Part shown: in pieces, positions 1 to 11,012 of the stretch
How the letters are laid out: each line of letters starts with the position of its first letter
Position numbering within the stretch: the first letter of the stretch is position 1
NCBI GenBank assembly: GCA_017893485.1
Contig: CM030365.1
Location: forward strand, 29,162,289-29,226,288
Reading direction: 5' to 3'
From: Hemerocallis citrina
Taxonomy: Eukaryota > Streptophyta > Magnoliopsida > Asparagales > Asphodelaceae
Length of the DNA stretch: 64,000 nucleotides
Made by a program: the position numbers and the translations under genes
The notes under the pieces: model-generated
Database searches by the model: none
What the model was told of the DNA's origin: nothing
Seen by the model: only the letters and a program-made list of their open reading frames with translations

Positions 1-16
1 AATTCATCTTGCAAAC

Positions 17-853
17 TGTTGCTGCTAATTTTTGTGCGCGAACAAACAGATGATATGAGTTCTTTTAAAAACAATAAAAAACTGACATTTTTGACTTTCA
101 TAGGTATTGATTGCTTTGAACAGATGTTGACTTTTTGATCTGACTCGTTTACGATGTTGGATCTGATTCGTGTGGTGACGATCGCCTGCGCTAACCTGCA
201 AAAAATTTAAAACATCGAGGTTGACCCCGGCAACAGACCCTCCAACACTTAAATCAGAACTCAAGAAGAATATGAGAGAGCATTTTTGGAGAAAATACTC
301 ATTACCATTTTTATGGTGGGGGTATAGGGGTATTTACAGTCGCCTTAGAGATCAGTTTGAAGATAATGATTTATCTCTACTTCCCGTTGGTTTTGGATTG
401 AATCAGTTATCTCTTCTTCATGAAGAGATAAGAGTAGTTGAGGGGATTCGAGTTTCAAACTCTCCCCTAGAGATGTAGTTTTTGAACCGTCTCTTATAGA
501 TAATCATGAGTTTAAATCATTTTAAAATGATTTGGACTCATTTGCATGAGGCTGTTATGACAACCCAATAAGACGTATCTATTTTTATATTATTAGGCTT
601 GGAAGAGGCCAAATTTCCATACATGGATCCGTTTATAGGAGAAATTATCGTTTTATCCCTGAGAGCTTTAAGATTCGTGCCCGGTTTGAACGGTCCCGAT
701 TTAGTTCTATTTTTATCCATATCACAAGCCCCCCAATCCCGAAGACTGAGTTTCACAGCCTTTGAGAAGTAGTTCGCACGTTTTTAATGGTTTACAAAAC
801 TTATCGGAGTTCTCGGGGAAGTTTGGACCTTGCTCGAGGAATAACAGTGTTAT
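17..853 (-). mobile_element. LTR of Tat-like element A' (minus strand)
   Basis: Read on the minus strand, this segment aligns by eye with the LTRs at 3999-4690 and about 23387-23940: a shared block around the TATA-like box (minus strand, near 330), a shared GGAGGGT/GCCGGG block near 230, and the shared terminus AGCAGCAACA, which ends at 17. The sequence beyond it (1-16) does not resemble the primer-binding site that follows the 3999-4690 LTR, so this is probably the 3' LTR of A', with the element body at higher coordinates. The outer limit near 853 is set where similarity to the 23.4 kb copy becomes tentative. Two ORFs inside it are LTR shadows. Confidence 0.6.
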
Positions 854-1640
854 TCTGAGCTACTAAAATAGAAAATATTATTTTTTTAGAATTTTCTGAA
901 TTTTTAGTGACTTTTCCAGAGTTTTTTATTTTTTTTCCAATTTTTAATCATTTTTTGAATTTTTTATTCAATTTCCCAATTTTAATAATTAATTTTCAAA
1001 ATTTTAATTATTTATTCTAAATTAATAATTACTTTTTTAGAATTTAAAAATATTTTTCAGAGTTAATAATTATTTTTAGATTTTTAAATTAAATTTACCA
1101 AATTTTAAATTATTTTTTGGAATTTTAAAATAATTAATTCAAGTTAGTAATTAAATAAAGGAATTGAATAAAAGAAATTCCTTGATTTAATCACAACCGC
1201 TGATCACGATCGAGCACAGATTAGGAGGCAATTTTTTTCTCTCCCTTCTCGTTCGGATCCACTATTGCTCGTCGCGCGCCGAACAATCGATGCGATCGTT
1301 CGGCGCTTCGACATGTGGCGGTCAATGGTTGACCGTTGAATTTTTTTTTGATTGCATCTCAGCCATCGATCAATTAAATAAAAGAATTAATGAAAGAAAT
1401 TACTTAGATTTAATCACGATCATTGATCATGATCGAGCACGGACCGGGGGCTGATTTTTCCTCTTTTTTTTCTGTTCGGTTTTGCGATTGCTCTGCAGAA
1501 GTTTGCGATCAATCACAAGGTTCGGCGAGCGCTGGCGAGGCGACATGGGGTAGTCAATGTCGACCGTAGACTTTTTTTGGAGTGCATCCCAGCTATCGGT
1601 CAAGATTGGGCGCAAGTCAGGAGGAGAGCCATTTCTCACA
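854..1640 (-). repeat. 3' non-coding region of A': AT-rich tract and ~225 bp direct repeat
   Basis: Positions 854-1150 are very AT-rich and carry no gene. From about 1151 a block of roughly 220-230 bp occurs twice in tandem (about 1151-1370 and 1371-1605). Both copies hold an AATTAAATAAA start, a TTTAATCACRA motif, GATCGAGCAC, and a GACATGKGG..TCAATG segment near the end. The corresponding part of plus element A is 22900-23380. This is the spacer between coding domains and LTR, a region known to be hypervariable and tandem-repeat-rich in Tat-lineage elements. Confidence 0.6.
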
Positions 1641-1905
1641 TTTTTCGATCGGTAACCTATCTGCTCGGCATGCGTTGGCGATCGATGAAGGCGTTTGTTG
1701 GTGAACGATGGTGGTCAACGATGGCACGAGCGTTGCGGGTGAACAATGGGGCAAGCGCTGCTGGCGAACGATGCTGGCAAACGATGGGGCGAGCGTTGGC
1801 GAACGATGACGGTGAATGATGTTGGCGAACGATGGGCGACAGTTGGCGAACTTTGCTGGCAAACAGTGGGGCGAGCGCTGGCAAACGATGACGAGGAGAT
1901 GCGTG
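1641..1905. repeat. GCGAACGATG-type minisatellite in A'
   Basis: The motif GGCGAACGATG, with variants GGTGAACGATG and GGCAAACGATG, recurs roughly every 20-40 bases, interspersed with GGGGCGAGCG. It creates overlapping open frames on both strands that are low-complexity artefacts. No counterpart of the same motif is obvious in element A, so this array is private to A' or has diverged. Confidence 0.7.
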
Positions 1906-2329
1906 GCATTTGACCGTCGACTTGTCAACGTTGACTGTTGACTTGTGATGCCATTTTGGCCTCTTTTCGTTCGGTTTCTTGTTAGCTCAGATCTAGCTTC
2001 CAAACGTTGGAGTTGCTTCGGTGAGCCGCATTGTATCTAGATTTTCTGGTGCTATTGAGATCCGATTAGAGCATGTAACCCCTCATTTTGAAGCTGACTC
2101 AAATATCTACAATTTCTCTTCACAAGTCGGTAGAAGAATCATCCTTCTTCAGGGTCAAAACAGACTCACAATATCTTTGCCATCATGAAGTTGAGAAGAG
2201 CTTTGTATGACTCTCGGGAAGATCCGTTCTTGGGGGCGTGTTTGGGGGGCGTCTCTAGATGAGTTTGGTTCCGAACACGCTGTTGGTTAAGAAGGGGCTC
2301 ACTCAGGGAACGAGCGCTATGAAGAGTAT

Positions 2330-2960
2330 CACCAGGTGCTATGAGAGAGCCGTTCAGGAGGCAAATTTTGAGGAGAAACTATAGGGGTGAGTTGAGCTCC
2401 AAACTCGTTGTTGAAGAAGGCTGTTCGGGAGGCGAGCGGGATGAAGAGCATCATCAGGCTCTAGGAGAGAGTCATTTGGGAAGTGAGTTAAGGGAACACT
2501 CTAGGGATGAGTTGTGCTCTCAACTCACTGTGGATGAAGAAGCCCGTTCGGGAGGCGAGCGGAATGAAGAGCATCACCAGGCTCTAGGTGAGAGCTGTTC
2601 GGGATGCGAGTCTGAGGAGCTACTCTAGGTGTGAGTTGAGCTCTGAACTCGTTGTGGAAGAAAGCTGCTCGGGAGGCGAGCGGGATGAAGAGCATCACCG
2701 AGTTCATGGGAAGAGCCGTTTGGGAGGTGAGTGAGTTGAAGAGCATTACCGGGCTCTAGGAGAGAGCCATTCGTGAGGGGAGTTTGAGGAGCCACTCTAG
2801 GGGTGAGTTGAGCTCTGAACTCATTGTTGAAGAAGGCTGTTCGGGAGGCAAGCGAGGTAAAGAGTATTACCGAGCTCTAGACGAGAGTTGTTCGGGTGGC
2901 GAGCTTGAGGAGCAACTATAGGGGTGAGTTGGGTTCCGAACTCGTTGTGGAAGAAGAGGG
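2330..2960 (-). repeat. ~120 bp tandem repeat in A' 3' region
   Basis: Units begin near 2340, 2460, 2582, 2702 (short) and 2757, then 2877. Each contains a GCTCTAGG boundary, GGGAGGCGAG, GGGGTGAGTTGAGCTC and AACTCGTTGTTGAAGAAG-like segments. The reverse complement matches the tandem array in element A at 20226-20940, whose units carry CTCCCCTAGAGTTGCTCCTC. The shared period and sequence show that A and A' belong to one family. Confidence 0.8.
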
Positions 2961-3420
2961 TCGCTCGGAGGCGAGTTTAGTAGACGATTGGATAGCTTGT
3001 TTTCTTATTGTGGCCAGTTGTGGGAGTGTTCGAATGGTCGTTTTCGAGCCCCGAGCCCACATACTTGAAAATTGTGAGGGCAACCATGATTGTGAACTCC
3101 GAACTGGTTGTTTAAGATTCCTCAACGAGTTGTAGGAGCAATTCCGAATGGTGAGACACTCTGCACTAGCTTGTTAGCAAGTGACTAAAGCGGCGTCAAA
3201 CAAAGTGTTGGACTCCAAACTTGTTATTTAGGGGGTTGACGAGTTGTAGGAGCAATTCAAAATAGTGAGCCACTCCGCACTTGCTTGTTCACAAGCGACT
3301 AAAGTAGTATTGAACCAAGTGTTGGAATCCAAACTCGTCTTTTGAGCCTAGCAAGTTGTAGGAGCAGCCCTGGGGGAGTAGCTGGACTCTGAACTTACTG
3401 TTTAACGAGTTGTAGATGTG
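2961..3420 (-). repeat. ~111 bp tandem repeat in A' 3' region
   Basis: GAGTTGTAGGAGCAAT recurs at about 3128 and 3240, and a variant at 3353, giving a period near 111-113 bp. Each unit also contains CAAGTGACTAAAG and GTTGGACTCCAAAC-like strings. The same repeat, reverse-complemented, occupies 20003-20225 in element A, where unit lengths are about 111-115 bp. It is a second repeat family, adjacent to the 120 bp family in both element copies. Confidence 0.75.
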
Positions 3421-3608
3421 ACTCAAGGAGTTAGACATGAGGCCATTGCAATGATAAGAAAAAAGCTAAGTTTTATTGAAACAAACTTAGTGGCTGCCTT
3501 GAGGGGGACGAGCCGTTATTACATACTTTGGCTGTATCGCAAGTGGCGGCCTTATTGAAAAATGAAAACCTAATTCTACGAAAGGGTGTTAGGCACCCTC
3601 ATGGTACT
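3421..3608 (-). other. Junction after protease: 3' region start of A'
   Basis: On the minus strand this stretch follows the protease reading frame and contains a CAATAAAACTTAGCTTTT motif. It is closely similar to plus-strand 6520-6705. In element A that segment follows gag, and in A' it follows protease, so neither copy has reverse transcriptase between the last recognisable domain and the 3' region. The AATAAA could act in polyadenylation; that is inference. Confidence 0.55.
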
Positions 3609-3998
3609 TCATTTGATGCTTTGTATTCCAAGTCTGTCTTCCCAAAAGAGGGGGATCTCCTTGATTTCATCAACTAGTTTGGGAAGGACTTGACTGTTCC
3701 GTTGGGGGAGCTCTAATGCTTCAAGTGGGAGGACCGAGCCCCCCATTGTAGTTGTGTAGCACTTCCGAGCTGTCTCTTGGTTTTCATTGACTTGCCCCAC
3801 TTCAGCTGAGGTCGGAAACTTCATTTTCATGTGAAAGGCTGAGGGTACGGCATGGAGTACTGCTAGGCCTGGTTGGCCGAGGATGGCATTGTAAGCGGCC
3901 TTCATGTCGACGACCATGAAGTCCACTGTCTCTGTCCGGATTGTCAGGGTTTTTCCTGCGGTCACATCAAGGGTGACTATATCTTCGATTGAGACTGT
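3609..3998 (-). pseudogene. Truncated retropepsin domain of Tat-like element A'
   Basis: The minus-strand frame is open from 3998 to 3609. It carries the C-terminal half of a Ty3/gypsy aspartic protease of the Tat/Athila sort: VDFMVVD, then AYNAILGQPGL, then AFHMKMKFPT, then the usual linker with NQETARKCY. In the family, this enzyme cuts the Gag-Pol polyprotein. The catalytic Asp-Ser/Thr-Gly motif would lie upstream, but the frame is cut at 3998 by the start of the plus-strand LTR (TGTAACAATCC), so the fragment is inactive. It ends in a stop near 3609, where the 3' region begins. The identification is strong from the AYNAILG motif. Whether A' ever had RT downstream is unknown. Confidence 0.8.
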
Positions 3999-4690
3999 AA
4001 CAATCCTGATTTTTACACATGATTTGTATCCAAACTAAATTTTTATTATAAATAAAATTGTATTTTTGGAATTTCATTTCCAATTAATTTTATACATGTA
4101 TATGTATGTTGATATGACTAAAAATAGGATTAAATCGAGATCGTTCAAATCGGGCACGAATCTTAAAGCTCTCAGGGGTAAAATGGAAATTTCACTTACA
4201 AACGGGTCTGAAATGAGAACTAGGTCTTTCTTCAAAGCCCAATAAGCCATAAATGGATCTATTCTATTGGGTCTGGGTAGCAGCCCGTTACAAATCATCC
4301 CAGGATATTTAATGAGTAATCTAAATTCATGGTTATTTCAATGAAACGATTTAAACTGTACATCTTATCCAAAAATATCGGGAAGTAGAGATAAATCCTT
4401 ATCTCGAAACGGGTCCCTAAGGCGACTATAAATACCCTTCTCCCCCCACCGTAACAAGGTAATCAATCTTTTTCTACATAAAGGTCTTTGATAATCTTCT
4501 TGATTACTGACAAGAGTGTCGGAGGGTTCATTGCCGGGATCCATTCCGGTGTATCAAACTTTTTTGCAGGTCAACGGCAGCGGCAAGAAACCAGTCATAC
4601 GTTAGTGAAGTTCAACAAGTTTGCTTTATTGTTTCCAAAAAGAATCCACAAATTCATCTGTTTGCTCCCATACCAAAATTAGCAGCAACA
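3999..4690 (+). mobile_element. 5' LTR of Tat-like element A
   Basis: It starts TGTAACAATCC and ends AGCAGCAACA, so it has TG...CA termini. A primer-binding-like site follows directly. A TATA-type box (CTATAAATAC) sits at 4426-4435. The 3' half is closely similar to 23440-23940 and to minus-strand 17-800. The length, about 690 bp, is reasonable for a Tat-type LTR. The 5' junction interrupts the minus-strand protease of A' at 3998. The five bases before it (GAGAC) are not repeated after 23940, so no target duplication supports the outer borders. Confidence 0.65.
4427..4433 (+). promoter_or_regulatory. TATA-like box in LTR of A
   Basis: TATAAAT lies in the context GGCGACTATAAATACCC, conserved in the related LTRs near 23680 and, on the minus strand, near 330. 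It is a plausible RNA polymerase II promoter of the LTR. No transcript evidence is available. Confidence 0.5.
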
Positions 4691-4693
4691 GAT

Positions 4694-4710
4694 TGGCACC
4701 ATCTGTGGAA
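4694..4710 (+). other. Primer-binding-site-like sequence of A
   Basis: TGGCACCATCTGTGGAA begins three bases after the LTR end. It resembles the TGGCGCCGTCTGTGGGAA-type sequence that follows the LTR in many plant Tat-type elements, with changes at CpG positions. I infer the primer-binding-site role from position and similarity; the tRNA species is not assigned. Confidence 0.6.
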
Positions 4711-4760
4711 ACCGAAAAAGCACTCAAACCTTACTTCATCTGCGAAAGTAGTTTCAAACC

Positions 4761-6480
4761 ATGCATCTGAAAGAGAAGGGGAAGGTAGCAGGCTCCAGCC
4801 GAAGAGCCACTCATCTTCCTCCTCCTCCTCCAGTCCAAGATGTTCTTCCTCAACAGCCTCCTCCTCAATAAGCCCCTCTAGGGTCTCGGGTGGCTGCCTA
4901 AGGGGGCTCTTGTCGGAGTTGTCCAAAACAATATCCTCTTCATGACCATGTCTCGGTCTACAGTGCTTCAGTTAACACTATGGCTTCTCAAAGTCCTCCC
5001 ACACAGGATCTCCATCAAGTAATTGTTAACCTCCAGCAGGGGGTTGACCTCCAAACTCGCTTGAATGGATGGCGAGCCCTTGAGGAAGTCCATCAACCTA
5101 GCACCCAGGGGCCTCAAGATTCTAGAACCCCTGTAGACTGAGGACCAGAAGATCCCCTTTCGCGAGGAGGCGAAGAGAGTTACCTCAACATCATCGGTAG
5201 AGAAATCATACTCTAGTAAGCCGAGCCACACTTAGGGATCACCGAGTTGGAGGGGCACTAGTCACTCAGGCCGAGCTTCAGAACTTCAAATAAGATATCA
5301 TGCGAGCTCTTAATATTTCCATGATTCAGGATCAGCGTGCCCCTAATCCTCATTATTCTGCCACTCACGAAGGAGAGTCCTAAGGGTCGACTAGATCCGA
5401 TCGAAGGGATGACCCGGTCCGGCGTCGTCTCCACGAGATGGAGAGGATCCTCAACAAGATAAATCCCGAAAAAGAACAACGGGCCGATAAGTTCTGGCCA
5501 AGCAGACCCCCTTTCTCTAGGGCCATCATGGAAGCTCCGGTCCCTGAAGCCTTTAGGCTACCCCGCTTTGAATCCTACAATGGGGAGTCGGACCCGGCCG
5601 ATCATATCTAGAGTTTTAAAACTCTCATGATGATTCGTCAAGCCTCGGATGTGGTTCTCTGCAAGGCCTTCTCAGCAACATTGAGAGGACCAGTGCAAGA
5701 GTGGTACTCCCATCTAACCCCCACTTCTATCTTCTCATTCGAATAGTTTGAGAAGCTCTTCCTCACCCACTTCGTGGGCAGTCGCCGAGCTGAGAAAACA
5801 AGTGCATCTTTGGTGATCCTCAACCAAAGAAAGGGTGAACGCCTAATAGATTATGTTCGGTGCTTCACCACTGAAGCCCGGTCTATTGCCTCCCTCAATC
5901 AATCATAGCCTCGAGGCATTCTGGCACAAAGTCACTAATGCTGGCCTCAAGGTGTCCCTTACCAAGAAGCCTCCTCGGGACTTCTCAGAACTCCTGCTTA
6001 TGAGAGAGAAGTGCATCCGAGTGGAAGAGGCTCTCCACCCTCCCCACTCTTGAGGAATCATCTTGACCAAACAGAAGAATACGAGCGAAGAAGGGTCCCA
6101 GAAATTCTAGAGGGACGACAATGGCCAGCGCCGCCTAGCTCCTCATTTTGAGAAGTTCACCCCCCTCAATGATAGTATATCAACAGTTCTTATGGACGTG
6201 GACAAGGAAGAGCTACTCCGCGCTCTCCCTAGAATGAATATTCCTGGCAAGAAAAGAAACAGGGATAAGTGGTGCCTCTTTCATAGGGACCACGGCCACT
6301 ACACGGATAGTTGTCGGGCCCTTAAAGAAGAGATCGAAGAACTTATACAGCGGGGATTCCTGGCCAAGTTCGTCCGAAAAGACGGGGCCGATCTTCCACC
6401 CTGAGGAGCCTACAAGCGAACAGAAAGGCCCGTCGAGTTCCAAGATTCTGAACTTGGGGCCGTCCTCCACCTTATCCATG
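4761..6480 (+). pseudogene. Broken gag of Tat-like element A
   Basis: Fragments in shifting frames cover a plant Ty3/gypsy gag. A Pro-rich N-terminal piece follows the ATG at 4761. The core capsid region at about 5528-5890 shows PEAFRLPRFESYNGESDPADH, then LRGPVQEWYSHL and GERLIDYVRCF. A zinc-knuckle-like motif at about 6270-6320 reads WCLFHRDHGHYTDSC, the C-H-H-C variant usual in Tat/Athila gag, followed by KEEIEELIQRGFL. HGGPMGG-like residues near 6480 resemble the usual gag end. In-frame stops (for example after DPADH, and in SFE-stop-FEKLF near 5740) and frameshifts make it non-functional. In the family, Gag forms the particle shell and binds RNA. No protease or RT follows; the 3' region starts at about 6520. 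Confidence 0.8.
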
Positions 6481-6710
6481 GAGGTCCAATGGGGGGAGAA
6501 CCAAACTCCTCCTAAGAGGCCTTCACCCTATCGTAGAAGTAGGATTTCAGTCTCAATAAGGTCGATGCTTCTAACACGGCCAAAAGCATGTAATAATTGC
6601 TCGCCCCATTGAAGCGTCCACTTAGTTTGTTTTAATAAAACTTAGCTTTTCTCTATTAAAAATTATTGCGTTTGCCTCATTTCTATCTCTTTGAGTCATA
6701 TCTACGACTC
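6481..6710 (+). other. Start of 3' region of A, ending at the B/C insertion
   Basis: Positions 6520-6705 match the reverse complement of 3421-3590, including CTTAGTTTGTTTTAATAAAACTTAGC. The match stops at GACTC (6706-6710) and resumes at AACTC (19998-20002). That is the place where foreign LTR sequence was inserted into A. Confidence 0.65.
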
Positions 6711-9469
6711 GCTGCATCGTCGTTCTTTCGTGCATAGCCCGGAGGTTCCTCTTACCCTCGTGTGTGTGCGGGTGTTGTTTTGTTGGAGTTGTGATCGTGG
6801 GATTGTGGTGCGAGTGTGTTCGTGGTTGTGTTGCTCGATAGTTGGGTCATTGCTGGTGGTTGTGTTCATTGGGTTTCGTTGTTCGGGAGTTCGGTTCGTG
6901 ATTCGTTTGTAGAGTTTGTTCCCCGGGAATCCGTTCCCGTTATTCTTGCTTTTGCTTTGTCAGTTTCGTCGTCGGTTAAGGTAAGTAAATTGTATTCTTT
7001 TCTTTGTGTAATACAAGTACTAAATACCGCCTGTAGTGTAGTTAGGTTCTAGAGACAATTTGTGTGTGAAACCCCTTTGTTGATATTGTCTCTATTGTGA
7101 TGATTTGACCATAGTTGCCTCACGACATATGTGACATGAAATAACATAGGGTTGACCACTTTTGATGTATATATTCATGCTACTTTGAGATATCTGTGCT
7201 TGATGTGTTATTCGTGATATAATTGTCGAATATTTGCATAATACCCTACACCATGTTGTTTGGACATTTATTACACTATATTTCATGTTTGAGTTGATTT
7301 GGATAAATTTCGTGTGATCTATGTTGATTGGTGTGTGAAGAACAAATTCTAAAATTTCTGTTACCCTGATGTTGATCAGTATTTTAGACCCTATTAAGGT
7401 CAGTATTTGAAAATATTTTGTGAACATAAATTGTAGAGAATTTCTTCTAGTTTCAAACCCTTTTGACAGATCTCAATTTCGAATTACGAGTTGTGAGTTA
7501 AGCCTATTTTACTACTGAGGTGCATAAATATTTCCAGACTGCATTTTCTATGAATTCTGAAGAGTAATATATTTTTATTCCAGTGTTAAAATTATTATTT
7601 TGATATGAAATTTTGCTCAATATTTCTCTACTTGATTGGGGTTTATCCATAATTTTGGTGGATTTATTTGAGGAGTTTTACAAACCTTTTCAAGCTCGCA
7701 AATAAAGATTTTACATGCAGAATTTTACAACTATTCAGTAAAAAACCTGATTTTCGACCTAATTCTACTTTCTGTTTCTAAAATATTTTTGAATATGAAA
7801 GTTAGGCTACTGTATCTATTTTATCACCCTTTTGGGCGGATTTAGATTTCGATTTATGGTTTGCGAGATATTGCTGTTTTCGTACTACAGTGTTCGTTAT
7901 TTAAGATTTACAAAACTATCGTGTCTTGCTGTTTTATGAATTTACTTGACTACTCTATTTATATTGGAAAATTATGATACTGCATATTCTGATGCTACAC
8001 GTATAGGGGAATACCCCAGAAATTTCGTGGATTTAATTAATGAGTTTTCATGCTGTTTTCCTGACTTTGAATAGAATCTTCTAATTTCTGACTGAACGTG
8101 TTTTCTGGATTCAAACCTTTTTTGAGACTTGATTTTGTGAAATAATATCTGACTTATATATGTTTTCTAGATCCGAAATGGAGTCTATTTTCCAGATTCT
8201 TTGACAGATCCAGATTTACATTTTTGTAGCAACGGAAATCCCTATTTTAGTACAATACCGTCTTGCTATCCTGAACTAGCAATTGCATTGTTCTATGCCT
8301 TTTTGAGCTGTAAATCATCTGTACATATTTATCTGTCACCATGAACCTGTTAAATATTTATACCATACTATTCTCACTCTGTTTTCTGCACATACATGAC
8401 TGTCTGATAATAATAATAAAATAATAAAGCCAGGGTTTAAGGAAAAGTTCTAGTAGTGGGAAATATAAAAATGTGTACTCAGAAGAGGGCATGTGTTCCC
8501 TGTCTGTTACGTGTTCATGACTACATAATACACGACTCTGTTTATCTGAACCCTGACTACATTACTTCCCTATACGAAGGTGTACTCAGAAGAGAACCCA
8601 TAGGTTCTATCTGTCTGTCTGATCTGTATCTGATATCTATCTGTCTGATCCCTGAGTACACTGCCCTATGGACTCCACTACGAAATCTAAACAAAACTGT
8701 TTGATTGTAGCAACCATGTGATAAAAAGTTGGGGCGCATGAAGTTCTACCTAAATAGTAATCACACAAAACTTATAAGAACATGACATCTGTTATCTGTA
8801 TCTGTTATCTGATATCTGTTATCAAATTATCTATTATCCGTTTGACTATTATCTGACACTATCATCTATATATCTGTCTGCATCCATCTGATACTTGACA
8901 CTTGACACATATTATCTGTATCTGTTAGTATACCATGCTATCTGATTTGTTTTCCTGATTCATGTTAGATATTACATTCTATTGATATGCCTATACTATG
9001 CTATGTTTGTTCTGTTGTTATTTTATATTTGTTATTTATCCCATGTACTTGTATCCTGCACTACAAGCGGCCAGTAACTTGCATTGACGGGAGTTTGTTT
9101 CCAGATGGAGTTGGTAACATGAGATATTAGTGCTGGAGTTTTGCGTTTATTATTATTATTCTGTTGCTTAACTTGGGATATTGTATTTGATACTTAGATT
9201 TATTTTGTATTTGGGCAATGTGACCCAGGATATTAACTTATTAAGATTTGATTTATTTGAGATTATATTCTATTTTGGTTTCAAGTAAATTTTTGTTGGT
9301 ATATTTGATTCGATTATGCATTCTTGGTTGATTCTTTTGCTTCCGACTCTGATTATTTCTGTGAGATGTTGTAATGATTCTGAACAACTTATGGATGATG
9401 AAAATCATTTGCTGGGCTTAGTCACGTATCCATATTCCGTATTCTATTTTTGGGAAGCGGTGCATGACA
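6711..9469 (+). mobile_element. 5' LTR (5'-truncated) of Tekay-type element B
   Basis: The sequence is nearly collinear with 15297-18087, the tail of the 3' LTR, but lacks the first roughly 880 bp, including the TGTAATCC start. It ends GGTGCATGACA at 9469, followed ten bases later by a tRNA-Met-type primer site. Compared with the 3' LTR it lacks a segment of about 55 bp (17664-17719 in the other copy), and scattered substitutions indicate an old insertion. Low-complexity CTGTTATCTGTATCTG stretches lie at 8785-8930. Small ORFs here are not genes. Confidence 0.85.
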
Positions 9470-9479
9470 ATGTTTTTAG

Positions 9480-9491
9480 TGGTATCAGAGA
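9480..9491 (+). other. Primer-binding site (initiator tRNA-Met) of B
   Basis: TGGTATCAGAGA is identical in its first 11 bases to TGGTATCAGAGC, complementary to the 3' end of plant initiator tRNA-Met. It lies ten bases after the LTR end and fixes both orientation and LTR border. Confidence 0.9.
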
Positions 9492-10136
9492 CCAGGTTTG
9501 GCTAATGTATTAGTTGACTAATATATTAGACAAGCTTGGCTCGAACTGGGATCGACTCAATATTTCACCAACCATGCATGCATAAATAAATTATTATTAT
9601 CAACTTTAATCTGGATGCTAATTGTTTTTGATTTTGTGCAGACTATGGCTCGTAGAGGTTCTACTTCTCGTCCCCAGGATGATCAGCCTTGGATTGAGGC
9701 TATCGCCACTATGCTTGAGCTCTTGATCAATATGCAGCAAAACCAAAGTGATTTGGTGATGGCTACTTTGGAAGCCGCTCGGGTTTCGCCGCCCACTGTG
9801 CCTATGCCGGTAGCTCTTCCTCCCAGTCCGCGTACAGTCACAGATTTCGTGAGGCTGCATCTCGACAGGTTTTCAGGCACTGAGATGCCTTTGGAGGCTG
9901 AATAGTGGTTGATCCGGATAGAGCAACTACTTTTGGCAGCTAGGATTGCAGATGCAGATCGAGTGGATGTGGTAGCCATTCAGCTGGTGGACTTTGCTCA
10001 TATGTGGTGGAGGATCGAGTTCGAAAGGCTTGAACGATCGATCACATGGGCCACTTTCACTAGGGGCTTCTTGGAGAAGTTCTTTCTTAGCAGCACTAGA
10101 GTGGAGATGGAGCAACAGTTCCTCTCCCTGAAACAG

Positions 10137-10215
10137 GTTGGTCATTATTTCTAGTAATAGAATTTTGTTACATATTGTCCATGTAATGTCATAACATCAG
10201 ACTTTCTTGAAATAG
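10137..10215 (+). other. Putative intron 1 in gag of B (79 bp)
   Basis: It begins GTTGGT and ends AAATAG, contains stops in the gag frame, and interrupts the conserved gag string between LKQ and GYRSTDEY. Its removal joins codons in phase 0. Its AT-rich body differs from the flanking coding sequence. Family members normally read through this position without a gap, so this is either an intron or an insertion that happens to have GT-AG ends. Confidence 0.7.
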
Positions 10216-10855
10216 GGCTATAGGTCTACAGATGAGTACCAAGCTGAATTTACTAGACTCAGTCGATTCACAACCGTTCTTGTGGCAAACGAAGAAGTCA
10301 GGGCTCGTAGATTCATTTTGGGACTTAAGCATAAGATTAGGGTGCAGCTAGTCTCCCTTTGCTTGCACACTTATGCAGAAGCTCTTGAAGCGGCTCGTGC
10401 TCAGGAGCAAGCTCGTGGTAGTTTGGCTCTTTCTCAGCAGACTGTTCTGCACTCCTCTGCTGTTGTTAGGCCTTCTAGTGGGCCTGTTCAGAGGCCTGAT
10501 CCCGCCCGTCTTATCACGGCAGCTCCGTACCCTTCTGCTGATTTTCCGAGGGGTGGTTTTTGTGACTTCTGCCAGGTGTCTGGGCATGAGCGCAAGAACT
10601 ATTTTTGCACCAGCCGCTGATGCTTTAGGTGTGGCACTGCTGATCATTCAGTTCGGGATTGTCCATTGTCGCAGCAGCAGTTGGCTTGTCAAGCCAGGCG
10701 TCCTATTCAGCAGGTTGCCACAGCTTGTGGTCCAGTTAGGCCACCGCTTTCTCGTCAGCGACAGATTGTCGGTCAGAGGTCTGCTGTTCTGAGGATAGGT
10801 CAGGCTTTCAACCTGATTGCTGCAGATGTGGAGTCAGCTAAAGGTGTTGTTGCAG

Positions 10856-11012
10856 GTATATTTTGCTTTTATTGTTTTGTTGTTTTGTTGTCTTTCTTTT
10901 GCTTATTTTAATTCCTCTTGCATTTGTTTCTTCCATTTTATCTTTCTGCATTTGTTTTTCTTCACCCCTGTTCAACCATTCCTTGTTCTCTTGTCTTTTA
11001 ATTCTCTCTTAG
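10856..11012 (+). other. Putative intron 2 between gag and protease of B (157 bp)
   Basis: It begins GTATAT, is strongly T-rich, and ends in TTCTCTCTTAG. Splicing joins GVVAG to IVLICSFSAHVFFDSGA in phase 1, which restores the usual spacing between the gag tail and the protease Asp-Ser-Gly. The T-rich body fits plant intron composition. It is open as an ORF in one frame, so read-through remains possible. Confidence 0.7.

Noticed and set aside
10373..10792. 139-codon plus ORF overlapping gag
   Set aside because: Wrong frame for gag; a shadow rich in Leu/Val, while the correct frame holds the zinc knuckle.
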